Below are positions 13,601 through 21,000 of a stretch of 64,000 nt of DNA, piece after piece. This stretch comes from Geomonas agri (GTDB lineage Bacteria > Desulfobacterota > Desulfuromonadia > Geobacterales > Geobacteraceae). The DNA is taken from contig NZ_JAINZO010000002.1 of assembly GCF_020179605.1 (NCBI RefSeq), positions 1,116,001 to 1,180,000 of the forward strand, read 5' to 3'. The notes below the pieces were generated by a model. That model made no database searches. It saw only the letters and a list, made by a program, of their open reading frames with translations, and had not been told where the DNA came from. Each line of letters begins with the position of its first letter. Within the stretch, counting starts at the first letter, position 1. Made by a program: the position numbers and the translations under genes.

Positions 13601-14108
13601 CGCCACCGCCGGCCGCCGCCTTGATGATGATCGGATAGCCGTAGTTCTTGGCGAAGATGAGGGCTTCTTCCTCGTGAACGATGGGTTCCTCGGTGCCGGG
13701 AACGGTGGCGACGCCGGCGGCCTTGGCCACCTTCCTCGCGGCCACCTTGTCGCCCAGAGCGCGTTGCATCTCTGCCGTCGGTCCAATGAAGGCGATGCCG
13801 TTTTGCTCGCACTTCTCGGCGAACTCGGCGTTCTCGGCCAGGAAGCCGTAACCGGGATGGATGGCGTCGACTTCGCGCTTCTTGGCCAGAGCGATGATCT
13901 CGTCGATGCCGAGGTAGGCGTCGATGGGGGCTTTCCCCTTGCCGACCTGGTACGCTTCATCAGCCTTGTAGCGGTGCAGCGAGAGCTTGTCCTCTTCCGA
14001 ATAGATGGCAACCGTGCTGATGCCGAGTTCGGTGCAGGCGCGGAAGATCCTGATTGCGATCTCCCCGCGGTTAGCTGCCATCACCTTCCTGAATTTCCGT
14101 GCTTCCAT
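10662..14108 (-). CDS. pyc: Pyruvate carboxylase
   Basis: 1148 residues, the full single-chain length. It carboxylates pyruvate to oxaloacetate with ATP and bicarbonate, supplying the TCA cycle and gluconeogenesis. Order: biotin carboxylase (1-450; ANRGEIAIRIFRAC, glycine loop KAAAGGGGRGMR, EMNPRIQVEHTVTE), carboxyltransferase (about 530-820; LLLTDTTMRDAHQSLLATR, metal-binding HLHTHDTSGNG), PC/allosteric linker, and biotin carrier with biotinyl Lys1114 in AMKMETN. All key motifs are present. It is monocistronic: strong AAAGGAGAGG ribosome site, its own terminator at 10617-10642, and a long AT-rich promoter region with an operator-like palindrome (14196-14210). Confidence 0.97.
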   Translation of the reverse strand: MEARKFRKVMAANRGEIAIRIFRACTELGISTVAIYSEEDKLSLHRYKADEAYQVGKGKAPIDAYLGIDEIIALAKKREVDAIHPGYGFLAENAEFAEKCEQNGIAFIGPTAEMQRALGDKVAARKVAKAAGVATVPGTEEPIVHEEEALIFAKNYGYPIIIKAAAGGGGRGMRVATNQKELLEGLQSASSEAKASFGDPSVFLERYLKNPKHIEVQVLGDGYGSLVHFYERDCSIQRRHQKVVEFAPSLALPGDTRLALCTDALKIAKQVGYRNAGTVEFLLDEEGRYYFIEMNPRIQVEHTVTEMITGRNLVQAQILIAEGKRLSDPEINIPNQGSIEMRGFAIQCRITTEDPTNNFAPDFGTLTTYRSSAGCGVRLDAGNAFTGAQITPHYDSLLVKVSAWGLTFTEAAHIMDRSLQEFRVRGVKTNIGFLENVITHPVFLAGECNTSFIDQHPELLVIPEKKDRANKVLNFLGDVIVNGSAGVAKPLRSVELIEAAVPEYDPFGQKPKGTKDILREKGAEGLAKWVLEQKKLLLTDTTMRDAHQSLLATRVRTYDLLKVADATSHLASDLFSLECWGGATFDVSMRFLKEDPWQRLHALTEAIPNVLFQMLLRGSNAVGYTNYPDNVVQRFVAQAAESGVDVFRVFDSLNWTRGMQVAMEAVQKSGKICEAAICYTGDISDPTRTKYPLSYYVSMAKELEKMGAHILAIKDMAGLLKPYAGYQLVKALKEEIGIPVHLHTHDTSGNGGSLLLMAAQAGVDIVDAALSSISGLTSQPNLNALVATLKGTEFDPQVNERGLQQLANYWETVRDYYAPFESGLKSGTAEVYHHEIPGGQYSNYKPQVAGLGLIERWEECKEMYHKVNLLFGDVVKVTPSSKVVGDMAMFLVKNNLEPEDVFAPGADLAFPESVVGFFKGMIGQPYQGFPKELQKIILKGQEPITCRPGELLEPADFEKERVTAEAKVGHPVNDEELMSYMMYPSVYVEYAKHRQEFSDVSVIPTPIFFYGLEPGQETSIELQPGKTLIVKLNAIGKTQPDGTKKIYFELNGNARSVTVRDQSVQSDEAGHEKADKGNPKHVGAPMPGKVIKLNVKVGDAVKAGDILAVTEAMKMETNIKAKEDGIVAEVKCKEGGKVEKEELLFVMA

Positions 14109-14195
14109 TTCCTCTCCTTTAGTGGGGGTATTTTTTTACCGAGACTAAAACAAATGATGGAAATTTTATTGCCGTTTTAAAACAGCCATCGCCAC

Positions 14196-14210
14196 ATTGG
14201 TAAAACCAAT
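14196..14210. promoter_or_regulatory. Palindromic operator candidate upstream of pyc
   Basis: ATTGGT-AAA-ACCAAT, perfect 6-bp arms and a 3-bp spacer, 88-102 bp upstream of the pyc start. This matches the half-site and spacing recognised by FadR-subfamily GntR regulators such as E. coli PdhR (known consensus ATTGGTNNNACCAAT), which senses pyruvate. No such regulator is encoded in the window. The assignment is an inference from sequence similarity. Confidence 0.55.
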
Positions 14211-14393
14211 TTCCCTTTAATTTCTGAGGGTTTAATTGTGTATTCAAAGGGAGGCATATAAAAGCAGATTCCCTTTCGAATGTCAATCATGGAATCATGT
14301 TATATTTTTGTATACTTTCGCCAAACCAGAATAGACTACCACGGGGATAAGGTTTTGCTTGCCTTGGCGTCCAGAACTTCCTATCTTTGCCAG

Positions 14394-15077
14394 ATGATCA
14401 TGCAAGGAACGGCGGTAAACGCGGCGGCAATCGTTATCGGCAGTGCCCTCGGCTTGAAGGCGGGTCACCTCATCTCCAGCAAGGTGCGGGGCACCGTCAT
14501 GGCCGGGCTCGGGCTTGCCGTACTACTTATCGGCATCCAGCTCGCCTTCAAGAGTCAGCAACCGATGATTATTATCGGTTCGCTCATCGGTGGGGGGATC
14601 ATCGGCGAGCTGCTCGGCATCGAGGCGCGCCTGGAGGCGTTCGGCAACTGGATCGGCGACCGCTTCAAGGGGAGCGGCCGGATATCCGAAGGGTTCGTGA
14701 CCGCGAGCCTGCTCTACTGCGTGGGGGCCATGGCCATCATGGGGGCGCTCCAGGACGGGCTCGGCTCCCGCCCGGACATCCTCTACGCCAAGGCGGCGCT
14801 GGACGGCATCGCCTCGGTGGCGCTCGCCTCGACCCTCGGCGCGGGCGTGCTCTTCTCGGCGCTGCCCCTCTTCCTCTACCAGGGTGCCATCACCCTCTCG
14901 GCCACCCTGGCCCAGCAGATTCTGACCCCGGTGGTGGTGCAGGAAATGAACGCGGTGGGGGGGCTTTTGATCCTCGCTATCGGGCTCGACATGCTCGGGG
15001 TCAAGCGGGTCCCGGTGGGCAACCTGCTCCCCGCCGTGTTCCTGGCACCTCCCCTGGTGATGCTCTTCGTGTCGTAA
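14394..15077 (+). CDS. DUF554 family integral membrane protein
   Basis: About 227 residues from the chosen start MIMQGTAVNAAAIVIGSALG, which matches the usual DUF554 N-terminus (short Met, then GT-VNAAAI-GS-G). An upstream in-frame ATG at 14280 would add 38 residues that do not look like the family. Six to seven hydrophobic helices are visible, with conserved YCVGAMAIMGALQDGLG in the middle. The family is a putative membrane transporter of unknown substrate, in some bacteria annotated YqgA. No good ribosome site precedes the start. It is divergent from pyc and followed by a repeat-rich spacer. Confidence 0.8.
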   Translation: MIMQGTAVNAAAIVIGSALGLKAGHLISSKVRGTVMAGLGLAVLLIGIQLAFKSQQPMIIIGSLIGGGIIGELLGIEARLEAFGNWIGDRFKGSGRISEGFVTASLLYCVGAMAIMGALQDGLGSRPDILYAKAALDGIASVALASTLGAGVLFSALPLFLYQGAITLSATLAQQILTPVVVQEMNAVGGLLILAIGLDMLGVKRVPVGNLLPAVFLAPPLVMLFVS

Positions 15078-15116
15078 ACCTTGACATTCCCTCTAATAAT
15101 TTAATAACATGCAGTA

Positions 15117-15310
15117 CTTCGCCCACCTTCGCGCTTTGCGCTTCGGTGGGCAGGCCCGTTTCTCACCTTGCCCTGCGGGCTTCGGTGGGCAGGCTCCACT
15201 TTAGCTTCGCTTTTTGGGCTGAGTGGAGGGACTGGGTGAGAGGATTGGCGCGAGTCCCCTCCCTCACCCGCCCTGCGGGCACCCTCTCCCACAGGGAGAG
15301 GGGACGAGAA
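15117..15310. repeat. Cluster of palindromic intergenic repeats
   Basis: Between the DUF554 gene and murI. It holds a GCCCACC/GGTGGGC hairpin (about 15122-15151), a partial second copy ending near 15195 (CTTCGGTGGGCAGGC repeated), then a CCCTCTCCC/GGGAGAGGGG palindrome (about 15280-15303). The last type recurs at 16.82-16.92, 28.01, 39.98-40.11 and 63.85 kb. Confidence 0.65.
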
Positions 15311-15350
15311 AGATCATCGCCAAGCTGGAAAAGTAATTGGAGAAAAGATT

Positions 15351-16187
15351 TTGGCCTGGAAAGCAATCGGGATATTCGATTCCGGCGTGGGCGGGTTGAC
15401 CGTCCTTAAAGAAATTGTGCAGACGCTCCCCCAGGAGGACACCATCTACCTCGGGGATACCGCCCGCGTTCCTTACGGCACCAAGTCGCCTGAAACCGTC
15501 GTTCGCTACTCGCGCCAGATCGCGCGCTACCTCCTGAACCGTGACATCAAGCTCCTGGTCGTGGCCTGCAATACCGCTTCGGCGGTGGCGCTCTCCGCGC
15601 TGCAGCAGGAGTTCGACATCCCGATCGTCGGGGTTATCGAGCCCGGCGCCCGCGCCGCAGCCGCCGCCACCAGGACCGGCAAGGTCGGTGTCATTGGTAC
15701 CGCCGCCACCGTGGCTTCCTCCGCGTACACCAAGGCGATCAAGAGGATCAACCCCGACATCGAGGTGGTAAATCGCGCCTGCCCGTTGTTCGTCCCGCTG
15801 GCCGAGGAGGGGTGGGTGGAAAACGAGGTGACCAGGATGACTGCGCACATCTACCTGGAAGACCTGAAGGCGCAGGGAGTGGACACCCTGGTGCTCGGTT
15901 GCACCCATTACCCCATCCTCAAGGACGTTATCGCCCAGGTTATGGGACCGGAGGTGACCCTGGTGGATTCCGCGGCGGAAACCGCGCGCACCGTGGCGCA
16001 GATCCTCACCGAGCAGGGCCTGTTGCGGCCGGAGAACGAGCGGGGCAATCACCACTACTACGTCACCGACATCCCGGCCGGTTTCATCAGGGTCGGTAAT
16101 CGTTTCCTCGGCGGCGAGCTCGGAGACGTGTACCAGGTGAGCCTGGAGCAGGAGCAGGAAGGAGGGGAAGGTGAAGAGACGTACTAA
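15351..16187 (+). CDS. murI: Glutamate racemase
   Basis: 278 residues. Interconverts L- and D-glutamate for peptidoglycan. Both catalytic cysteines are present: C73 in ACNTAS and C184 in GCTHYP, as are the N-terminal IGIFDSGVGGLTV and LGDTARVPYG motifs that bind substrate. The start is TTG at 15351, supported by GGAG eight bases upstream and by the family N-terminus. The 3' end overlaps the GerMN gene by 17 bp, so the two are probably co-transcribed. Confidence 0.96.
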   Translation: MAWKAIGIFDSGVGGLTVLKEIVQTLPQEDTIYLGDTARVPYGTKSPETVVRYSRQIARYLLNRDIKLLVVACNTASAVALSALQQEFDIPIVGVIEPGARAAAAATRTGKVGVIGTAATVASSAYTKAIKRINPDIEVVNRACPLFVPLAEEGWVENEVTRMTAHIYLEDLKAQGVDTLVLGCTHYPILKDVIAQVMGPEVTLVDSAAETARTVAQILTEQGLLRPENERGNHHYYVTDIPAGFIRVGNRFLGGELGDVYQVSLEQEQEGGEGEETY

Positions 16188-16761
16188 CAGGGCCAAAGGC
16201 GTCCTGCTGATCGCCTTCCTGGTGTTTGCCGTGGTGGTCAGCCTGCTGGTGTTCAGAAAGTACCAGACCGCGACCAAGGTGACGCCGCCGGCCGCCCCGG
16301 CAGAGCAGGTTGACACCCGCGTGGTGACCCTGTTCTTCTCCAACCAGGACGGATCGTCGCTGGCGCGCGAAGGGCGCGAGATCGCGGTCGAGGATACCAC
16401 CGACGACATGATCGCCAGCGTGGTGGACGAGCTGGTGGTGGGGCCGCTGGGGGACCTGGCACCGACCCTGCCGCACAACGCGAAGGTGATCGGGGCGCGC
16501 CTGGATGGGGACGTAGCGCAGGTGAATTTCTCCAAGGAGCTAGTGGATAGCCTGCCCGAGGGGAGTTCCGCCGAGATGACCGCGGTCTACTCCGTGGTCG
16601 ACACCGTGGTGGCCAACTTCCCGCAGGTGAAAGCCGTGCGCTTCCTGGTGGACGGTGTGCCGGTCAAGGAGCTCAAGGGGCACCTGGACCTCTCCGCCCC
16701 CATCCCGGCGGATTTTACGCTGGAGAAGAAGGAGGCGCCTGCGGCGCCGGAAAAACAGTAA
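16171..16761 (+). CDS. GerMN domain protein, membrane-anchored
   Basis: 196 residues from a GTG start that lies inside the end of murI, preceded by GGAGGGGAAG. One N-terminal membrane helix (about 10-28) anchors a GerMN domain (about 48-170; VVTLFFSNQDGSSL, VDELVVGPLGDLAPTLP, VNFSKELVDSLPEGSSAE). GerMN domains occur in spore germination protein GerM and in envelope proteins of non-sporeformers; here a cell-wall role is inferred only from coupling to murI. The C-terminal tail is rich in Ala, Pro, Glu and Lys. Confidence 0.85.
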   Translation: MKRRTNRAKGVLLIAFLVFAVVVSLLVFRKYQTATKVTPPAAPAEQVDTRVVTLFFSNQDGSSLAREGREIAVEDTTDDMIASVVDELVVGPLGDLAPTLPHNAKVIGARLDGDVAQVNFSKELVDSLPEGSSAEMTAVYSVVDTVVANFPQVKAVRFLVDGVPVKELKGHLDLSAPIPADFTLEKKEAPAAPEKQ

Positions 16762-16772
16762 ACCGAAAGCGG

Positions 16773-16985
16773 AACACAGAGGACACCGAGGTCCACAGAG
16801 TATCAGGAAGAGCTTGCGCCAATACCCTCTCCCCCTGGGAGAGGGTGCCCGAAGGGCGGGTGAGGGCTCTGCCGGCTGCGGAACTCCCTCGCCCTAGCCC
16901 TCTCCCTGAGGGAGAGGGGATGTGGACCGTGGAGGGGTGATCCTTTTCTGGGGCTCCTCCGCGATCCTCCGTGTTCTCTGTGGTT
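16773..16985. repeat. Nested inverted-repeat element upstream of metH
   Basis: A 213-bp block. Its outer arms (16773-16791 and 16966-16985) are imperfect 19-20 bp inverted repeats of the CACAGAGGACAC type; inside lie GGTCCACA/TGTGGACC (about 16790/16920) and two CCCTCTCC/GGAGAGGG palindromes. The layout resembles a miniature inverted-repeat element, without any coding capacity. It ends 34 bp before the metH start. Confidence 0.6.
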
Positions 16986-17019
16986 GATGCTTTTTTGACT
17001 CTAAATTTAGGGGTGACTG

Positions 17020-19461
17020 ATGAAGATGCCGTTTATGCAGGCGGTTAGAGAGCGGGTGCTGGTTTTGGATGGCGCCATGGGGACCATGCTGCAGGAACGC
17101 GGGCTGAAGGCGGGACAGTCGCCCGAGGAAATGAACCTGACCGCGCCGGAGGTGGTGGCGGGGGTACACAAAGCCTACGTCGATGCCGGCGCAGACATCA
17201 TCGTTACCAACACCTTCGGCGGCACCAAGGCCAAGCTCGACCACTACGGTCTTGGCGACCAGGTGGCCCGGATCAACGCGGAGGCGGTGCGCATCGCCCG
17301 CGAGGTGGCCGGCGAGAGCGCCTACGTGGCGGGCTCCATCGGACCGACCGGTCGCTTCGTGGAGCCGGTGGGCGACATGAGCTTCGACGAGGCCCATGCG
17401 CTCTTCACCGAGCAGGCCAAGGCACTCATCGACGCCGGCTGCGACGCAATCTCCCTCGAGACCTTCCTCGACATCAAGGAGATCCGCGCGGCGCTCATCG
17501 CCATCCGCGAACTCTCCGCCGACATCCCGGTGATCGCCATGCTTACCTTCGAGGAGAAGGGGAGAAGTGTACTGGGCTCGCCGCCGGAGGCGGCCGCCAT
17601 CACGCTGGAAGCTGCCGGCGCCTCGATCATCGGCTCCAACTGCGGCCTGGGCGTTGACGGCATCTACGACATCCTGTGCGCCATGAGGAAGGTGACCTCC
17701 CTGCCGCTCATCTCCCAGGCCAACGCGGGGCTCCCCATCCTCAAGGACGGCGTTACCGTTTTCCCCGGCACCCCCGACGAGATGACCGCCTACCATGACC
17801 GTATGATCGGGCTAGGCGTACGTGTCATCGGCGGCTGCTGCGGCACCACCCCGGCCCACATCGCTGCCATCAAGGACGCGCTGGCCGGGAATCAGGTTCC
17901 GTTCACACCTAAGGAAGACGACGGCACCACCTGGGTCTCCAGCCGCGGCTCCTTCGCCGCCATGGGCAAGAAGCACCCGGTGGCCCTGATCGGCGAGCGC
18001 ATCAACCCGACCGGCAAGAAGCTTTACTCCCAGGAACTGCGCGAGGGGAAGGTGAGCTACATTCGCCGCGAGGCGCTGGAGCAGACCGAACTGGGCGCGA
18101 CGCTGCTCGACGTCAACGTGGGTACCCCCGGTATCGATGAGCCGGCCGCCATGGAGCGCGCCGTCTTCTGTATCACCGGCGCTGTCCAGACCCCGCTGGT
18201 GCTCGACTCCTCCTCCCCCGAGGCGCTGGAGGCGGGACTCAAGTCCGCCGACGGCAAGGTGCTGATCAACTCGGTGAACGGCGAGGAGAAGAGCCTCGCA
18301 GCGGTGCTGCCGCTGGCGAAGAAGTATGGCGCGGCGCTGGTTTGCCTCACCCTGGACGACGCCGGCATCCCGGCCGAGGCCGAGGGGAGGGTGGCCGTGG
18401 CGCAGAAAATCGCCGAGCGCGCCCAGTCCGTCGGCATCAAGCGCAGTGACCTCGTGGTCGACTGCCTCACCCTCACCGTGAGCGCCGAGCCTAAGGGCGC
18501 GCTGGTCGCCCTGGAGGCGGTGCGCCGGGTGAGCGAGCTGGGGCTCAACAGTACCCTGGGCGTATCCAACATCTCTTTCGGCCTTCCCTGCCGCCCGCTG
18601 ATCTCGTCCACCTTCTTCTCGATGGTCATGGCGGCTGGTCTCACCTCCGCCATCGTCAACGTGAAAGAGGCGCCGATGATGTCCGCCTGGAGAAGCGCCA
18701 TGGTGCTCCTGGGCAAGGACGTCAACGCTGCGGGTTACATCGACGCCTACCGGGGCCAGTCCGTGGGCGCCACCGTGCAGCCCGCTGCTGCCGCCGGTGC
18801 AGCGGCGCCCGTTGCCGAGGCCTCCGAGCCGGAAGGGATCCGCGGGCGCCTGGCCAAGGCAGTCATCACCGGCGAGCTCGAGGCCGTGGTGCCGCTGGTG
18901 GAGGAGGCGCTTGCCGAGGGGCTTACGCCGATGCAGATCAGCTCCGAGGCGCTCCTGGTCGGCCTGGACGAGGTCGGCCGCCGCTTCGGTAACGGCTCCT
19001 TCTTCCTGCCACAGGTGATGGTTTCCGCCGACACCATGAAGGCCGCCTTCGCCCGGTTGAAGCAGGAACTTTCCAGCGGCGGGCTGCAGAGCATCGGCAA
19101 GATCCTGATGGCGACTGTCGAGGGGGACATCCACGACATCGGCAAGAACATCCTGGTGACGCTCCTGGAAAACAACGGCTTCGAGGTGATCGACCTGGGC
19201 AAGAACGTGCCGGCCGCGAAGATCCTGGAAGCGGCACGCAGCCACCAGGTGGACGCGGTGGGACTCTCGGCGCTCATGACCACCACCATGGCCCAGATGG
19301 ACAAGGTGGTGACCCTCTTGAAGTCTGAAGGGGTGAAGAGCTTTACCATGGTGGGGGGGGCGGTAGTCACCCAGCAGTACGCCGACGAGATCGGTGCCGA
19401 CCTGTACGCCAAGGACGCCATGGAGGCGGTGGCCCGCATCAAGGAACTGCTGGCAAAATAA
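17020..19461 (+). CDS. metH: Cobalamin-dependent methionine synthase, short form lacking the AdoMet reactivation domain
   Basis: 813 residues. Transfers methyl from methyl-tetrahydrofolate via cobalamin to homocysteine. Domains: homocysteine/zinc-binding barrel (1-290; DGAMGTMLQERG, zinc ligands near C208 in GSNCGLG and C274-C275 in GGCCGTTP), pterin-binding barrel (about 310-570; GERINPTGKK), an Ala/Pro linker (about 585-600), then the helical cap and B12 domain (about 610-813) with D703-x-H705-xx-G708, the cobalt-ligating His705. E. coli MetH has about 1227 residues; the C-terminal S-adenosylmethionine-dependent reactivation domain is absent and is not encoded next door, so reactivation must use a separate protein. 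Confidence 0.94.
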   Translation: MKMPFMQAVRERVLVLDGAMGTMLQERGLKAGQSPEEMNLTAPEVVAGVHKAYVDAGADIIVTNTFGGTKAKLDHYGLGDQVARINAEAVRIAREVAGESAYVAGSIGPTGRFVEPVGDMSFDEAHALFTEQAKALIDAGCDAISLETFLDIKEIRAALIAIRELSADIPVIAMLTFEEKGRSVLGSPPEAAAITLEAAGASIIGSNCGLGVDGIYDILCAMRKVTSLPLISQANAGLPILKDGVTVFPGTPDEMTAYHDRMIGLGVRVIGGCCGTTPAHIAAIKDALAGNQVPFTPKEDDGTTWVSSRGSFAAMGKKHPVALIGERINPTGKKLYSQELREGKVSYIRREALEQTELGATLLDVNVGTPGIDEPAAMERAVFCITGAVQTPLVLDSSSPEALEAGLKSADGKVLINSVNGEEKSLAAVLPLAKKYGAALVCLTLDDAGIPAEAEGRVAVAQKIAERAQSVGIKRSDLVVDCLTLTVSAEPKGALVALEAVRRVSELGLNSTLGVSNISFGLPCRPLISSTFFSMVMAAGLTSAIVNVKEAPMMSAWRSAMVLLGKDVNAAGYIDAYRGQSVGATVQPAAAAGAAAPVAEASEPEGIRGRLAKAVITGELEAVVPLVEEALAEGLTPMQISSEALLVGLDEVGRRFGNGSFFLPQVMVSADTMKAAFARLKQELSSGGLQSIGKILMATVEGDIHDIGKNILVTLLENNGFEVIDLGKNVPAAKILEAARSHQVDAVGLSALMTTTMAQMDKVVTLLKSEGVKSFTMVGGAVVTQQYADEIGADLYAKDAMEAVARIKELLAK

Positions 19462-19569
19462 ACGCTTTTTTTGCGTGAACGGGAGCCGGACGGGTCCGCA
19501 ATATCGCTTGCAACGCCGCTCCCGCTGTGCTAACTTGCCACGGGTCCGCCATTTGGCGTAGAGGGTAGC

Positions 19570-20073
19570 ATGGTTCTAGGTTTCAACCACAACATCAGGT
19601 ACAAAGGGGAACTCTTCCACGTCCAGACCGAGGACAGCGGAGTCGCCAATCCCCACATTATCACCCTGCTTTATCGCGGGGGGGTCATCCTCGCGTCCGC
19701 CAAGACCAGCTATGCCGACATCATCAAGGTGCAGCAGCTGGAACTGGTGGTCGAGTCGATCATGAAAGAGCAGCACAAGGACATGATGCGCCGCCTTAAA
19801 AACGGGGAGTTCGATGCTCGCATCTTTCCCGATGGCGCCCCGGCAGTCGCGGCCGAGGAGCAACGTCCCGCTCCTGAAAAGGAAAACACCGCTGCCGCAC
19901 CAGCCGCCGCATCCCCCGCTCCGCAGGAAGCCCCGGTGGCATCAGCTCCGGTGCGTCCTCCGCAGCAGCCTCCTCCGGCACCGCCTGCCCCTGCCGTGCC
20001 CCCGGCATCTCCAACCCATCGTAGCCTGGATGAGGTGATCCTCGATTACCTGATCACGGGCGAGGACAAATAA
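19570..20073 (+). CDS. Small conserved-looking protein with proline/alanine-rich tail, function unknown
   Basis: 167 residues. Residues 1-95 form a compact region (MVLGFNHNIRYKGELFHVQT, then GGVILASAKTSYADIIKVQQ) with predicted strands and helices. Residues 95-150 are almost only Pro, Ala, Gln, and Glu, a probable flexible linker, and the end (SLDEVILDYLITGEDK) looks like a short docking helix. No known family is recognised. It sits 108 bp after metH and 22 bp before the transketolase genes in the same direction, so co-transcription with the latter is likely. Confidence 0.75.
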   Translation: MVLGFNHNIRYKGELFHVQTEDSGVANPHIITLLYRGGVILASAKTSYADIIKVQQLELVVESIMKEQHKDMMRRLKNGEFDARIFPDGAPAVAAEEQRPAPEKENTAAAPAAASPAPQEAPVASAPVRPPQQPPPAPPAPAVPPASPTHRSLDEVILDYLITGEDK

Positions 20074-20095
20074 AGCCAGCCTGAAAGGAACCTTC

Positions 20096-20920
20096 GTGAA
20101 AGAAAAGATTGCAGATCTGGAAGAAAAGGCGAGGCGCCTGCGCGTCGCCATCGTGAAGACGCTGCACAAGTCGCAGTCGGGCCACACCGGCGGCTCGCTC
20201 TCCGCCATCGACATGGTGTGCGCGCTGTACTTCCACAAGATGCGCCACAACCCCGCCGACCCCGCCTGGGACGGCAGGGACCGCTTCGTGCTCAGTAAGG
20301 GCCACGCGGCGCCGGCGCTCTACGTGACCCTGGCCGAGTGCGGCTACTTCCCGGCGGAGGACCTGATGATGCTGCGTCGCCTGGGTAGCCACCTGCAGGG
20401 GCACCCGGACAGCAAGGGGACCCCGGGCGTGGACGTCTGCACCGGCAGCCTCGGGCAGGGGCTTTCCATGGCCAACGGCATGGCGCTCGGCCTCAAGCTG
20501 GACGGCAAGGAGAACCGGGTCTACGCGGTGCTCGGCGACGGCGAGCTGCAGGAAGGGCAGATCTGGGAGGCCGCCATGGCCGCCGCTCACTACAAGAGCG
20601 ACAACCTGTGCGCCCTGATCGACTCCAACGGCCTGCAGATCGACGGCGACGTCTCCAAGGTCATGAACGTCTCCTCCATCTCCGACAAGTTCAAGGCCTT
20701 TGGCTGGAACGTGATCGAGATCGACGGGCATGACATGCGCCAGATCGTGGACGCCCTGGACCAGGCCGAGGCGCACAAGGGGGCTCCGACCGCCATCGTC
20801 GCCAAGACCGTCAAGGGCAAAGGGGTGCACCTGTTCGAGAACAAGGCCTCCTACCATGGCGTCACCCCCAACGACGACGAGCTTCCCGAGGCGCTCAGGT
20901 GCCTGGGGTGCTGCGACTAA
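20096..20920 (+). CDS. Transketolase, N-terminal (thiamine diphosphate-binding) subunit
   Basis: 274 residues from a GTG start after AAAGGAAC. It is the thiamine-diphosphate half of a split transketolase: HKSQSGHTGGSLSAIDM, LSKGHAAPALY, GSLGQGLSMANGMA and the metal-diphosphate motif GDGELQEGQIWEA with the following NxxxxQ-like SNGLQIDG. With the next gene it moves two-carbon units between sugar phosphates in the non-oxidative pentose phosphate pathway. The split form is common in anaerobes and archaea. Confidence 0.95.
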   Translation: MKEKIADLEEKARRLRVAIVKTLHKSQSGHTGGSLSAIDMVCALYFHKMRHNPADPAWDGRDRFVLSKGHAAPALYVTLAECGYFPAEDLMMLRRLGSHLQGHPDSKGTPGVDVCTGSLGQGLSMANGMALGLKLDGKENRVYAVLGDGELQEGQIWEAAMAAAHYKSDNLCALIDSNGLQIDGDVSKVMNVSSISDKFKAFGWNVIEIDGHDMRQIVDALDQAEAHKGAPTAIVAKTVKGKGVHLFENKASYHGVTPNDDELPEALRCLGCCD

Positions 20921-21000
20921 TAATCAGGGGCCAGGGACTGGGGGCTGGGACTGGTACAAACCGGGAACCGACCTGTCACCGGGCGCCTTAACGAAAGGAT

